From the NCBI GenBank assembly GCA_003550725.1, contig PUKZ01000118.1:1-32863 (forward strand): 32,863 nt of DNA. The letters run 5' to 3'. The stretch's first letter is position 1. Every line of letters begins with the position of its first letter. This DNA is from Bacteroidales bacterium. Its GTDB lineage: Bacteria > Bacteroidota > Bacteroidia > Bacteroidales > UBA7960. Positions 15,443 through 24,565 of this stretch are shown in pieces. The notes beneath the pieces are model-generated. The model made no database searches. It saw only the letters and a program-made list of their open reading frames with translations, and was not told where the DNA came from. The translations under genes and the position numbers were made by a program.

Positions 15443-15688
15443 TTAATTAATTGGGTCTTCGGGCAATTCAGGTTCATCTTCAGGTTCTTCCGGTTCAGGT
15501 TCCGGCAAATCTTCCGGTTCTTCCGGCAAATCTTCGTAAGGATCAGCCGGTTCTTCTCTTGGCGGGTCTTCCGGTGGCCTTTCTTCAGGAGGCCTACCGT
15601 CGCATGCTAAAAACAAATTCCCGATAATAAAAACACCAATAAGCAAAATCGCTAATTGTTTTTTAATTAATTCCTTTAAAAATCTCAT
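15443..15688 (-). CDS. Small Pro/Glu-rich lipoprotein
   Basis: Unrecognised 81-residue protein with a lysine-rich N-terminus, a hydrophobic signal (LAILLIGVFIIGNLFLA) and a lipobox-like LFLAC with Cys29 as the lipidated residue. All that follows (about 50 residues) is an acidic, proline-rich tail of PE/PEEP/EDLPE type with no hydrophobic core, so it should be extended and highly charged, anchored to a membrane. It may be a periplasmic spacer or surface stalk; no family is recognised. It has its own promoter (15726-15755, minus strand), a modest AAGGTG before the ATG, and a terminator. The two small exported genes here are convergent on that terminator. Confidence 0.72.
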   Translation of the reverse strand: MRFLKELIKKQLAILLIGVFIIGNLFLACDGRPPEERPPEDPPREEPADPYEDLPEEPEDLPEPEPEEPEDEPELPEDPIN

Positions 15689-15725
15689 AATTCACCTTTT
15701 TTTTCTATTATTTTTTTTAATAACC

Positions 15726-15755
15726 CAAATATAATTATTAATCAAGCCATTACAA
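15726..15755 (-). promoter_or_regulatory. Predicted promoter of the Pro/Glu-rich lipoprotein
   Basis: Read on the minus strand: TTG (15755-15753), 19-base spacer, TATATTTG (15733-15726). This is a consensus Bacteroidota promoter 38 bases before the ATG at 15688. Confidence 0.72.
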
Positions 15756-15902
15756 AATAAATAAATGGTGAATTTAACAATTTAACTTTTTTTAAATGCT
15801 TCATTTAAGTAAGTGCTGGAACTATGACCTTTTTAAGATTTTAATAATATATATAAGTTTTTATGTTAACTTTTTTTATCAAAAGTTAAAATCCTGTCAA
15901 AA

Positions 15903-16331
15903 TCACATTAATTCCGCTTTTAGTTTGATATTTGTGCCTTTGAGAGCTTTTGACACCGGACAGTTTTCTTTAGCTTTTGAAGCTAATTCTGTAAATTTTT
16001 CCTCTTCTATACCTGAAATATGGCCTTTGGTTTTTAGCACTATTTCAGTTATAGCAAAAGAACCTTCTACTTTTGACAGGGTTACTTCAGCATCTGTTTC
16101 TACTTTTTCGGGCTTGTATCCCGATTGATCAAGCAAATGAGAAAATGCCATTGAAAAACAACTGGCATGAGCCGCCGCTATTAATTCTTCAGGACTTGAT
16201 GATTTTTTGTCGTCTTCAAAACGAGAAGTAAAACTAAACTCTCCTTTGTATTCGTTAGATTTTAATGTATAAACGCCTTTTCCACGCGCAAGATTGCCTT
16301 GCCAAACCGCATTTGCATTGTGTTTACTCAT
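15903..16331 (-). CDS. osmC: OsmC peroxiredoxin-like hydroperoxide reductase
   Basis: Thiol peroxidase that reduces organic hydroperoxides in the cytosol. The two active cysteines are Cys58 in AAAHASCFSMAFSHLL and Cys124 in KAKENCPVSKALK; the supporting Arg37 (TSRFE) and Glu49 (PEEL) are present. Residues and order track E. coli OsmC closely (RGKG, PEELI, HAACFSM, CPVS), and 142 residues is the usual size, so I assign OsmC rather than Ohr. It is a single-gene unit; I find no TAnnTTTG element in front. With the neighbouring thiol-chemistry fusion at 12101 it hints at a local redox-stress cluster, but the genes are not an operon. Confidence 0.93.
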   Translation of the reverse strand: MSKHNANAVWQGNLARGKGVYTLKSNEYKGEFSFTSRFEDDKKSSSPEELIAAAHASCFSMAFSHLLDQSGYKPEKVETDAEVTLSKVEGSFAITEIVLKTKGHISGIEEEKFTELASKAKENCPVSKALKGTNIKLKAELM

Positions 16332-16531
16332 GATTATTTTTTTTGTTTGTAATTATAATTAACTGTTCTTAAATAATTGTAATAACATTATAAAAATAAT
16401 ATTTTACAATTTAGGTTTAACATTTATTGAAAAATTATATGAACAAAAATCAATATTAAAATAACCTTTTACAACACCTGATTGTTCAAAGTAAATATGT
16501 AAAAAAATAATTAATCAATTTGTTGAGGATG

Positions 16532-16563
16532 TTGTTATGATTAAAAATTAACATGTAATTTTG
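16532..16563 (+). promoter_or_regulatory. Predicted promoter of ettA
   Basis: TTG (16532-16534), 21-base spacer, TAATTTTG (16556-16563): Bacteroidota-type promoter, with transcription likely from about 16570 and a ~43-base leader. Confidence 0.68.
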
Positions 16564-16612
16564 TTTTCATATAGTTGAGAATAATGGTATAACCGAATAA
16601 AACATTTATAAC

Positions 16613-18292
16613 ATGAGTGATGATAAGAAGGTTATTTTTTCTATGGTTGGTGTCGGTAAAACTTTTCCTCCACAAAAAAAAGTACTGAACAATATTTACC
16701 TTTCTTTTTTTTATGGTGCGAAGATCGGCATTATAGGTCTTAATGGTTCCGGTAAATCTACTTTGTTAAGGATAATTGCCGGAAAAGAAAAATCTTATGA
16801 CGGTGAAATAGCTTTTTCTCCCGGTTATACCGTCGGGCATCTTGAGCAGGATCCTGTTCTTGATCAATCCAAAACTGTTAAGGAGAATGTTATGGAAGGA
16901 TTGGGTGAGCTTAGCGTTTTGTTGAAGGAATATGAGGAATTAAATAATAAGTTTTCTGAACCTATGGCTGATGAGGAGATGAACCGGCTTATTGAAAAAC
17001 AGGGTGAACTTATTGAAAAAATAGAAGATCTTAACGGCTGGGATGTTGACAGCAGGCTTGAGCGTGCTATGGATGCCTTGCGATGCCCTGAGGGTGACAG
17101 ACCTGTAGCCAATTTATCAGGCGGGGAAGCTCGAAGGGTTGCATTATGCCGGTTGCTGCTCGAGGAACCTGATATACTTCTTCTCGATGAGCCAACCAAT
17201 CACCTTGATGCCGAATCAGTACAATGGCTTGAACAACATCTTAAACAATATAAAGGTACAGTCATTTCTATTACTCACGACCGTTATTTTCTTGACAATG
17301 TAGCCGGTTGGATACTTGAGCTTGACAGGGGTGAAGGTATACCATGGAAAGGCAATTATTCATCATGGCTTGAGCAGAAAGCCAAACGCCTCGAAATGGA
17401 GGAAAAGACATCAATAAAGAAAAAGAAAACACTTGAACGGGAGCTGGAATGGGTACGAATGGCCCCTAAAGCCAGGCATGCCAAATCAAAAGCAAGATTG
17501 ACAGCATACGACAGGCTTTTGAGTGAAGATGAAAAGGTCAAAGAAGAGAAACTGGAAATATTTATCCCTAATGGACCACGACTGGGAGATAAAGTGATTG
17601 AAGCTCAAAATGTGGTTAAAGGATATGATGATAAATTGCTGTTTGAAGACCTTAATTTTATGTTGCCTCCGGCAGGAATAGTCGGTGTAATAGGGCCTAA
17701 TGGAGCAGGAAAAACTACACTTTTCAGAATGATAATAGGCGCTGAAAAACCCGATAAGGGAAAGTTTGTTGTTGGTGATACAGCCAAAGTAGCATATATT
17801 GATCAGGCACATACAGCAATAGATCCTGAAAAAACTGTTTATCAGGTTATATCTGATAATAGTGAATATGTTCAACTAGGCCAAAGCTCAATGAATGCCA
17901 GGGCTTATGTTGCCAGGTTTAATTTTACAGGCGCCGATCAGGAAAAAAAATGCGGAATACTCTCAGGTGGCGAACGAAACAGGCTTCACCTTGCACTTAC
18001 CCTTAAAGAAAATGCAAACGTACTTTTACTTGACGAACCTACAAATGATATTGATGTTAACACCCTCAGGGCTTTTGAGGAAGGACTGGAAAATTTTGCA
18101 GGATGTGCAGTGATTATATCACATGATCGATGGTTTCTCGATAGAGTTGCCACACATATACTTGCATTTGAAGGCAACTCACAGGTATATTATTTTGAAG
18201 GAAGCTATTCGGAATATGAAGAAAATAGAAGAAAACGACTCGGCGATCAAGGTCCGAAACGTATAAGATACAAAAAGCTTACAGGTGATTGA
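16613..18292 (+). CDS. ettA: Energy-dependent translational throttle protein EttA (ABC-F)
   Basis: Cytosolic ABC-F ATPase that binds the ribosomal E site and gates the first elongation step by ADP/ATP level. Two nucleotide-binding domains are complete: GLNGSGKST (42-50), LSGGEARR and DEPTNHLD in the first; GPNGAGKT, LSGGERNR and DEPTNDID in the second (Asp for His in the D-loop). Between them is the P-site interaction segment with the basic run RMAPKARHAKSKARLTAYDR. The length of 559 and GLNGSGKS/ARHAKSKAR pattern match EttA rather than Uup or YheS. It is convergent with mnmE. Confidence 0.95.
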   Translation: MSDDKKVIFSMVGVGKTFPPQKKVLNNIYLSFFYGAKIGIIGLNGSGKSTLLRIIAGKEKSYDGEIAFSPGYTVGHLEQDPVLDQSKTVKENVMEGLGELSVLLKEYEELNNKFSEPMADEEMNRLIEKQGELIEKIEDLNGWDVDSRLERAMDALRCPEGDRPVANLSGGEARRVALCRLLLEEPDILLLDEPTNHLDAESVQWLEQHLKQYKGTVISITHDRYFLDNVAGWILELDRGEGIPWKGNYSSWLEQKAKRLEMEEKTSIKKKKTLERELEWVRMAPKARHAKSKARLTAYDRLLSEDEKVKEEKLEIFIPNGPRLGDKVIEAQNVVKGYDDKLLFEDLNFMLPPAGIVGVIGPNGAGKTTLFRMIIGAEKPDKGKFVVGDTAKVAYIDQAHTAIDPEKTVYQVISDNSEYVQLGQSSMNARAYVARFNFTGADQEKKCGILSGGERNRLHLALTLKENANVLLLDEPTNDIDVNTLRAFEEGLENFAGCAVIISHDRWFLDRVATHILAFEGNSQVYYFEGSYSEYEENRRKRLGDQGPKRIRYKKLTGD

Positions 18293-18314
18293 TCAAAGAT
18301 AATCAGATGGCAAA

Positions 18315-18360
18315 ATGCAGTTTACAATTTCCGGGGCAGTGTGCTCCCCATAAACTGCAT
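18315..18360. repeat. Imperfect palindrome between convergent ettA and mnmE
   Basis: ATGCAGTTTA (18315-18324) and TAAACTGCAT (18351-18360) are exact inverted copies. Inside, GGGGCA (18333-18338) can pair with TGCTCCCC (18342-18349) with one bulge. No T-run follows, so it is not a classic intrinsic terminator, though ending two convergent transcripts remains the simplest role. Confidence 0.6.
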
Positions 18361-18480
18361 CATCCGGGGAATATGCAAAACATCCGTTTTTTTATACAGC
18401 TTTTTAATGCGGGCAGCCTACTCAATTGGCGATAGTTCAGTCAATCCGGTAAAAACTATTAGCCTGGCAATCAACAAGCT

Positions 18481-19884
18481 TTACTTTCCGATACAAAACT
18501 TACCAAAGATGTTATCCAGTATTTCTTCGGATGTGATCTCGCCTGTTATTGTGCCCAGATGGTAAAGTGCTGTACGCAGATCGGTTGATAAAAGGTCGCC
18601 GCTAAGCTTTTCGTCAATTCCTTTTTGAAGGTTTTTAATTATATCGCGGGTTTCTTTTAAAGCTTGATGGTGGCGGGTATTACTTACAATAACATCTTCC
18701 TTTGACGGCAGCTCTTTTTTAAAAGCTTGTACTAAACTGTCGGTTATCAGGTTGATGTTGGTTTTTCTTTTTGCAGAAACAAATATGGTTTCAAGGTCAA
18801 CCAGGTTACGGAAATTTTTTGGTATTTCCATCAGAAGGTCCGTTTTATTTGCGATCAATATCATTTTCTTTGATTTGTCGTCAATTACCTGCATAAATTG
18901 TTCAACGGTTTCGTTAATTTCCTCAATTGCTGTTTCGCTTGCATCAAACATATACAATATTATGGAGGCTTGGTTTATCTTTTGATAAGTTTTTTCAACG
19001 CCCATATTTTCAATTGTATCATCTGAGTCTCTCAGCCCGGCAGTATCTATAAACCTGAATCCAATACCGTCAATAATTATTGTATCTTCAATAGCATCGC
19101 GTGTTGTTCCGGGGGTTTCACTCACAATAGCTTTTTCTTCGTTTAGAATAGCATTGAGAAGTGTTGATTTCCCAACATTTGGCTTGCCTATGATTGCAAC
19201 CGGAACGCCTGTTTTCAGAACATTACCAACCGAAAAAGAGTCAATTAGTATAGTAAGTTCTTTTTCTATTTTGTTTAACAATTTAATCAACTTTTCCCTG
19301 CTTGCAAATTTCAGATCTTCTTCGCTGAAGTCTAATTCGAGTTCAATAAGAGAGGCAAATTCAACCAGTTGCCTGCGTAATTCTTCAATTCGCCATGAGA
19401 AATGTCCACGCATTTGTTTATATGCCAGTCTATGTGAAACTTCGGATGCTGATGCCACAAGGTCGGCAACAGCTTCAGCCTGGGAAAGATCCATTTTACC
19501 GTTCAGAAAAGCCCGCAATGTAAACTCTCCCGGGCGGGCAACACGTGCACCCTTTTTTGATAACAATTCCATTATACTTTGCTGTATGTATTCGGAACCA
19601 TGGCACGATATTTCAACAATATTTTCGCCGGTATAAGAATTAGGTGATTTGAAAACCCATACCAAAACTTCATCTATTGCTTTTCCCGAATCTAATATCT
19701 GGCCACGGTATATTCTTTGGGGGCGGAATGAGTTTATGGATTTGCCTTTTTTTAGTGGGCGAAAAATTTTGCTTGCAATTTTTATGGCATCAGAACCAGA
19801 AACCCTTATTAATGCAACTGCTCCGGTGCCCGGTGGCGATGAGGGAGCGCAGATGGTATCATGGCTTGTGTAGTCTGTAGTCAT
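18481..19884 (-). CDS. mnmE: tRNA modification GTPase MnmE
   Basis: With MnmG it installs the (carboxymethyl)aminomethyl group on wobble uridine of several tRNAs, using methylene-THF, FAD and K+-activated GTP hydrolysis. The N-terminal folate-binding domain (1-~120) begins TICAPSSPPGTGAVALIRVSG; the helical domain carries RPGEFTLRAFLNGKMDLSQAEAVADL (117-142); the GTPase has G1 GKPNVGKS (233-240), GTTR (259-262), DTAGLRD (280-286) and NKTD. The C-terminus is the obligatory CIGK (464-467). Its 467 residues are normal. A perfect AGGAGG ribosome-binding site precedes the ATG. MnmG is not in the window. Confidence 0.97.
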   Translation of the reverse strand: MTTDYTSHDTICAPSSPPGTGAVALIRVSGSDAIKIASKIFRPLKKGKSINSFRPQRIYRGQILDSGKAIDEVLVWVFKSPNSYTGENIVEISCHGSEYIQQSIMELLSKKGARVARPGEFTLRAFLNGKMDLSQAEAVADLVASASEVSHRLAYKQMRGHFSWRIEELRRQLVEFASLIELELDFSEEDLKFASREKLIKLLNKIEKELTILIDSFSVGNVLKTGVPVAIIGKPNVGKSTLLNAILNEEKAIVSETPGTTRDAIEDTIIIDGIGFRFIDTAGLRDSDDTIENMGVEKTYQKINQASIILYMFDASETAIEEINETVEQFMQVIDDKSKKMILIANKTDLLMEIPKNFRNLVDLETIFVSAKRKTNINLITDSLVQAFKKELPSKEDVIVSNTRHHQALKETRDIIKNLQKGIDEKLSGDLLSTDLRTALYHLGTITGEITSEEILDNIFGKFCIGK

Positions 19885-19890
19885 ATAAGT

Positions 19891-19896
19891 CCTCCT
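19891..19896 (-). promoter_or_regulatory. Perfect Shine-Dalgarno AGGAGG of mnmE
   Basis: On the minus strand AGGAGG ends 6 bases before the mnmE ATG (19884). This consensus is rare in this phylum and in this window, and it fixes the start codon. Confidence 0.8.
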
Positions 19897-19989
19897 GTTT
19901 ATGGATGCATTTGAACATTATGTCAAAAAAAACTATAGTTATTAAGTTTTATTGTATTTTTTTTATGAAGACAAAAATAAATAATAAAC

Positions 19990-20019
19990 TTGTTATTATA
20001 CTAAAAAGCCGTATTTTTG
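19990..20019 (+). promoter_or_regulatory. Predicted promoter of sucD
   Basis: TTG (19990-19992), 19-base spacer, TATTTTTG (20012-20019), leaving a leader of about 98 bases before the ATG at 20124. Confidence 0.72.
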
Positions 20020-20123
20020 ATATTTGTTTTTTATTTCAGAATCCGGAAATTTGCTTTGATAGCCTAATTTATAGATGTTTTGGCTATGTTATTTTTTAAT
20101 ATGAAATTTTCAATAAATAGTCT

Positions 20124-21005
20124 ATGAGTATATTAGTTAATAAAAATTCAAAAGTTGTAGTGCAGGGTTTTACGGGATCAGAAGGCACTTTTCATGCAAG
20201 CCAGATGATTGAATATGGCACCCGGGTTGTAGGTGGTATTACGCCGGGTAAAGGTGGTACAAAGCATCTTGATCGGCCGGTTTTTAATACGGCTGAGCAA
20301 GCTGTAAAAAATACCGGTGCCAATGTTTCCCTAATATTCGTTCCCCCGCCGTTTGCGGCTGATGCTATTATGGAAGCGGCTGAAGCAGGTATTGAGGTTA
20401 TTGTTTGTATAACTGAGGGTATTCCTGTTAAGGATATGATAACAGTAAAAGAATATCTGAAAGACAGGCCGGCAAAGCTAATTGGTCCTAATTGCCCCGG
20501 GATAATTACTCCCGGTGAATGTAAAGTCGGCATTATGCCCGGCTTTATTCATGCTCCGGGCTCAGTTGGTGTTGTATCCCGCTCAGGAACCCTTACTTAT
20601 GAAGCTGTTGACCAGGTAACAAAGGAAGGTTTGGGCCAGTCGACATGTATCGGAATAGGAGGGGATCCTATATTGGGAACAACTATTTGTGATGCTGTGA
20701 AGATGTTTATGGATGATCCGAAAACTGAGGGCATAATTATGATTGGTGAAATAGGGGGTGATATGGAAGCCGAAGCAGCTAAATGGATTAAAGAAAATGC
20801 TACCAAGCCTGTTATTAGCTTTATTGCAGGTGCAACTGCGCCAAAAGGCCGAACAATGGGGCATGCCGGAGCCATAATCGGTGGAAAAGATGATACCGCC
20901 GAAGCAAAAAAGAAAATTCTTAGTGATTGCGGAGTTACAGTTGTTGAATCACCTGCTGATGTGGGTAAAACAATAAAAAATATACTTAATCCAATTGTTT
21001 CCTGA
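20124..21005 (+). CDS. sucD: Succinate-CoA ligase, alpha subunit
   Basis: TCA-cycle enzyme subunit that, with SucC, interconverts succinyl-CoA and succinate with ATP/GTP formation. The Rossmann-type CoA-binding domain begins [29 protein letters not shown] (121-130) and SRSGTLTYE (152-160) are conserved, and the phosphohistidine is His247 in [11 protein letters not shown] (E. coli His246). The 293 residues are typical. No sucC is adjacent, unlike in Enterobacteria, so the beta subunit must be encoded elsewhere. It has a promoter of its own. Confidence 0.97.
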   Translation: MSILVNKNSKVVVQGFTGSEGTFHASQMIEYGTRVVGGITPGKGGTKHLDRPVFNTAEQAVKNTGANVSLIFVPPPFAADAIMEAAEAGIEVIVCITEGIPVKDMITVKEYLKDRPAKLIGPNCPGIITPGECKVGIMPGFIHAPGSVGVVSRSGTLTYEAVDQVTKEGLGQSTCIGIGGDPILGTTICDAVKMFMDDPKTEGIIMIGEIGGDMEAEAAKWIKENATKPVISFIAGATAPKGRTMGHAGAIIGGKDDTAEAKKKILSDCGVTVVESPADVGKTIKNILNPIVS

Positions 21006-21113
21006 TAACCGGGAATATTCTTATTCAGATTGACCGCTTTGGGCTGATAAGATTCTGTTTATTAATTAAAGAAACTTACCCGGCGGTTTCATAAATGTTT
21101 ATTATAAGTGCTA

Positions 21114-22580
21114 TTACTCTTCGTAAGATTCACAATATTGGTATGCACCAATATCTGATCTCTTCAGTCGGCTAACACCCAAAATATCGTATGGAATATC
21201 TTCAGAAATTGCGGGATCGCCTGCCCCTATTGCAGGTGAGCCCTCTAAGAGGCGATAATCATTTTCGGAAGTGTTGAAAAAAAGTGGATCCTGGTTCTTA
21301 AAAACCTCATTATAATTTTGGCCTGTAATATCTTTGGTAGTTTTTAATATAGCATGATCAAAAGTATAATTTGCTTTACCGCCATCCTCATAAAAGTCGT
21401 ATCCGATTTCTTCGTTCAGATTACCATATATGATACTGTTGCCAAAATAAGCTTTCTCCAGATCACGTACCTGGTAGTTACCATCAATGTCTACATAATA
21501 ATTATTTAAAAGCAATGAGGGAGTTTGCCTTATAGACATATCGTAATAATTGGCAAATGTGCAGTGCCTGAAGTCATATTTTCCACCAAGCTGCAAAATT
21601 GCAGCATAATCGCCGCAATTAGAAATAACCACATTTTCACCTGTAATATGACTTCCCTGGGCAAGCAGGCCGGCAATACTCATGTTTCGTATGAAAGTGT
21701 TTTTCAGGGTAAGTGTGGGTTTTGTAAAACTTCCTATTGAATCAACGTGGAGTCCAACTGTGCCGTTTTTTATAACAGCATTATTTATTTCGTGGTCACG
21801 GCTTCCCTGGGTCATCCAAATGCGTCCCCATTGCCCCGGACGTTCACTGTAATATTTTTCCAAACGCGATCCCTCTATTTTGACAGGGTCATCAATAGTA
21901 CCCATTACCTTAAAAGTAGATTGGTTATAAAAAACCAAACTGGCATTGTTGTGCATATGAATACGAGCCCCATCCTCAATTTCCAAAGTGTTGCCGGGAG
22001 TTACAAAAACCAACCCATATACAACATATGGCAAATCACTTGTCCATTTTGTGTCTTTATCAATTAAATGGCAGGCAATAGTGTCGCCATTAATATAGAT
22101 CTCATCATCAGGACTAATAAAATTGGCATCCTGGCCCCATGCAGCAAGATGGACTTTTTGTACATTTGGACCACTGCGAAAGAGTATGTTATCAGTTATT
22201 ATATATGGTAAATTTTGACCAACAGGGTCAAGTGTAACCTCTGCAAATATGTATATTGAATCGTTAGCCTCTATTACAACATCATCAATTTTATGACCTG
22301 GCTCACCATCTACATTAATCCTGAAATAAGACCCGGCTCCTTTATCAATTTCAATGCTCGAAATACTTATGCGTTTATCATGATTGTTGTAAACCTTTAA
22401 ACTTCTTGTAGCACTACCCACCGTAGTAAATACAGTGTCAAACAATAATGTATCAGTCGAAAAGGAAAGATCAAGATCAGGGCCTGTAAAAACGTCGTCA
22501 TCCCGGCAGGACTGTAAGCTTATTATATAAATGGCCAGTGTTAATACTCCAAGTATGTATAAAAAAGATTTATTTATCAT
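21114..22580 (-). CDS. Lipoprotein with parallel beta-helix (choice-of-anchor Q-like)
   Basis: A 488-residue lipoprotein: lipobox LQSC with Cys25, followed by an acidic stretch (RDDD) that can act as a surface-export signal for Bacteroidota lipoproteins. Residues ~35-180 are a beta-rich domain; ~185-400 show the spaced Asn/Gly strands of a right-handed parallel beta-helix (GTVGLHVDSIGSF, AGLLAQGSHITGENVVISN). The C-terminus has DPLFFN, DYRLLEGSPAIGAGDP and the closing DIGAYQY, a pattern seen in choice-of-anchor Q domain proteins. No enzyme residues are clear; polysaccharide or surface binding is plausible. It is a single leftward gene. A TAATTTTG element lies on the minus strand at 22640-22647 with TTG 22 bases beyond. 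Confidence 0.85.
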   Translation of the reverse strand: MINKSFLYILGVLTLAIYIISLQSCRDDDVFTGPDLDLSFSTDTLLFDTVFTTVGSATRSLKVYNNHDKRISISSIEIDKGAGSYFRINVDGEPGHKIDDVVIEANDSIYIFAEVTLDPVGQNLPYIITDNILFRSGPNVQKVHLAAWGQDANFISPDDEIYINGDTIACHLIDKDTKWTSDLPYVVYGLVFVTPGNTLEIEDGARIHMHNNASLVFYNQSTFKVMGTIDDPVKIEGSRLEKYYSERPGQWGRIWMTQGSRDHEINNAVIKNGTVGLHVDSIGSFTKPTLTLKNTFIRNMSIAGLLAQGSHITGENVVISNCGDYAAILQLGGKYDFRHCTFANYYDMSIRQTPSLLLNNYYVDIDGNYQVRDLEKAYFGNSIIYGNLNEEIGYDFYEDGGKANYTFDHAILKTTKDITGQNYNEVFKNQDPLFFNTSENDYRLLEGSPAIGAGDPAISEDIPYDILGVSRLKRSDIGAYQYCESYEE

Positions 22581-23180
22581 TTGAGTTACTGAATAAGGAT
22601 ACTATTTGTTTAATGTTTATACTTCTATAAATTAACCCTCAAAATTACTACTGTTACAAAATATAATATCAAGAATGAATTAATAAAAATATTTAAGGTG
22701 TTTTTAGGGTTATAGCCAATATTAATTCCATTCACTAACGATTAATAAGCATGAAAATTATCTTAACATGATATTAATAATAGCAGCTTTATCAAAAATG
22801 AGTATAAAAATAATAAATTAATTATAGCCACTAAGACTTTTACCGGGCTGGATATTTGTTTTCCATATTCACCTTTTTAGCAAACAATTTATTATAACAG
22901 GGCAGGGGGTTTAAAGCTTTTATTAAACTAAGGGAAATAGCACAAGGATTTGAATTACTAAACATTACTTATAGTGTTTCTTTTGTGTTATTGTGTAACT
23001 TCAACTAGCTCAGTGCATGCTTGGTGGCAAGATTAATTTTAATCGGACATAATATTCTAAAAATTTTATGATTACAATTTTAAAAAAATCAAATTAAATA
23101 ATAAAAGATCAATCAAATTAAATAAAAATATTGGCATAATATAAAAATAAATTAATTTTGCAGCCTAAATTGAATACATT
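22581..23180. other. Gene-free AT-rich region with divergent promoters
   Basis: These 600 bases separate a leftward and a rightward gene. I see a minus-strand -7-like element (TAATTTTG, 22640-22647) and a consensus plus-strand promoter (23131-23160) at its ends. No open frame, tRNA or strong hairpin was found in the ~480 bases between. It is long for an ordinary promoter region, so an unrecognised small RNA or a decayed gene cannot be excluded. Confidence 0.5.
23131..23160 (+). promoter_or_regulatory. Predicted promoter of the TPR-ribH unit
   Basis: TTG (23131-23133), 19-base spacer, TAATTTTG (23153-23160); the ATG at 23181 would follow after a leader of only ~14 bases. Confidence 0.75.
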
Positions 23181-23873
23181 ATGGCGAAAAATAAAAAACA
23201 TTCCAAAGGAGAAAAAAACATTGAAGCTGTTGAAGGTGCACTTAGCAAAACAGAACAATTTATTGAAAACAATCAAAATCGCATTTTTTGGATTGTTGGA
23301 GTTATAGTAGTAATTGCTGCCGGCTATATTGGTTATACAAGGTTTATAATGGAGCCTCGCGAGCAAAGTGCCAGGGCTGAGATTTATATGGCCGAAAGGT
23401 ATTTTGAAAAGGATTCATTGGAAAAGGCCTTGTATGGTGATGGCATGTATTTGGGTTTCAAGGATATCATATCTGAGTACCGTTTTACAAAAACTGCCAA
23501 TCTGGCCAGGTATTATGCAGGCATCAGCTACTTTAGGCTTGGCTACTATGAAGATGCAATTGATCACTTAAAGAGTTATCGTAAGCGCGACCAGATATTG
23601 GGGGCATTGGCATATGGAGCTATTGGTGATGCTTATGTTGAATTGGGTCAAAAAGACAATGCCTTAAGATATTACAGAAGGGCTTACCGTCATGAACCTA
23701 ATAAATTTACAACACCAATATTTTTATTTAAAGCGGCACAGGTTAATGAATACAAGGAAGATTATGATAAAGCGTTGGAATTGTATAAAAAAATCAGAGA
23801 CGAATATCACGACAGTCGGGAGGCCAGAGATATAGAAAAATATATTTCCAGGGCTAAAGCAAAAATCAATTAA
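23181..23873 (+). CDS. Membrane-anchored tetratricopeptide repeat protein
   Basis: A 230-residue protein with a basic N-terminus (KNKKHSKGEK), one membrane helix (about 35-52, FWIVGVIVVIAAGYIGY) and then TPR-type helical repeats, for example YYAGISYFRLGYYEDAIDHL (~111-130), AYGAIGDAYVELGQKDNALRYY (~144-165) and DYDKALELYKKI (~196-207). This layout resembles YfgM-type proteins that act at the Sec translocon, but a specific partner is not evident. It precedes ribH by 26 bases, a neighbour pair I recall from many Bacteroidota, so the two share the promoter at 23131. The role in flavin metabolism, if any, is unknown. Confidence 0.85.
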   Translation: MAKNKKHSKGEKNIEAVEGALSKTEQFIENNQNRIFWIVGVIVVIAAGYIGYTRFIMEPREQSARAEIYMAERYFEKDSLEKALYGDGMYLGFKDIISEYRFTKTANLARYYAGISYFRLGYYEDAIDHLKSYRKRDQILGALAYGAIGDAYVELGQKDNALRYYRRAYRHEPNKFTTPIFLFKAAQVNEYKEDYDKALELYKKIRDEYHDSREARDIEKYISRAKAKIN

Positions 23874-23899
23874 GGCCGATAGTTCTAATATCCATTATA

Positions 23900-24400
23900 A
23901 TGGCAGGGAAAAAACAGAATCTTTCAGATATTAATAAATTCTTTATTTCTGATGCTTCTAATATTCGTATAGGAATTATTGTATCGGAATGGAACGACGA
24001 GATAACCTCTGCACTATTAGAGGGGGCGGTTAGTACACTAAAAAAATCAGGTGTAGAGGAAAAAAATATTTATATACATTATGTCCCGGGCAGCTTTGAA
24101 TTGCCATTTGGAGCCAAACTTTTAGTTGAAAGAGCCAATGTTGATGCTGTTATTTGTATTGGTTGCATTATCCAGGGGGAAACAAAACATTTTGAATTTA
24201 TATCAAATGCTGTTGCCAATGGAATTACTAAAATCGGAATTGATGCCAATAAACCGGTTATTTTTGGTGTTCTAACCCCAAATACTTTCCAACAAGCTAA
24301 AGACCGCGCCGGTGGTAAACATGGAAATAAAGGTGATGAAGCCGGAATTACTGCCATAAAAATGATTGAGCTTAAAAGGAAGTTCGATATTAAAGTTTAA
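23900..24400 (+). CDS. ribH: 6,7-dimethyl-8-ribityllumazine synthase
   Basis: Penultimate step of riboflavin synthesis: condenses 5-amino-6-ribitylaminouracil with 3,4-dihydroxy-2-butanone 4-phosphate. Signatures: VSEWNDEI (28-35) for the substrate aromatic pocket, VPGSFELP (62-69), CIGCIIQGETKHFEF (86-100) with catalytic His97, and the phosphate-binding GVLTPNTFQQAKDRAGG (Arg in AKDRAG). The 166 residues are normal. It is the second gene of the TPR-ribH pair. Confidence 0.97.
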   Translation: MAGKKQNLSDINKFFISDASNIRIGIIVSEWNDEITSALLEGAVSTLKKSGVEEKNIYIHYVPGSFELPFGAKLLVERANVDAVICIGCIIQGETKHFEFISNAVANGITKIGIDANKPVIFGVLTPNTFQQAKDRAGGKHGNKGDEAGITAIKMIELKRKFDIKV

Positions 24401-24565
24401 TTGCTGCCTGTTTTTTATACCTCATAAACGGATAATCAAATTGTTTTTAAGTTGAATAATAAACAGCTAAACAAAAAAAATAAAAGACTGATTGTTCAGT
24501 GAAAATTCCCGGTATAAACTGTTAATAATTGAAAAGTTAAAAACTAATTTATTTTTTATTATTAC

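Noticed and set aside
18341-18565. Plus-strand frame overlapping the palindrome and the end of mnmE
   Set aside because: Antisense to mnmE for a third of its length, no family features.
19905-20099. Short plus-strand frame before sucD
   Set aside because: It covers the consensus promoter of sucD and has no protein features.
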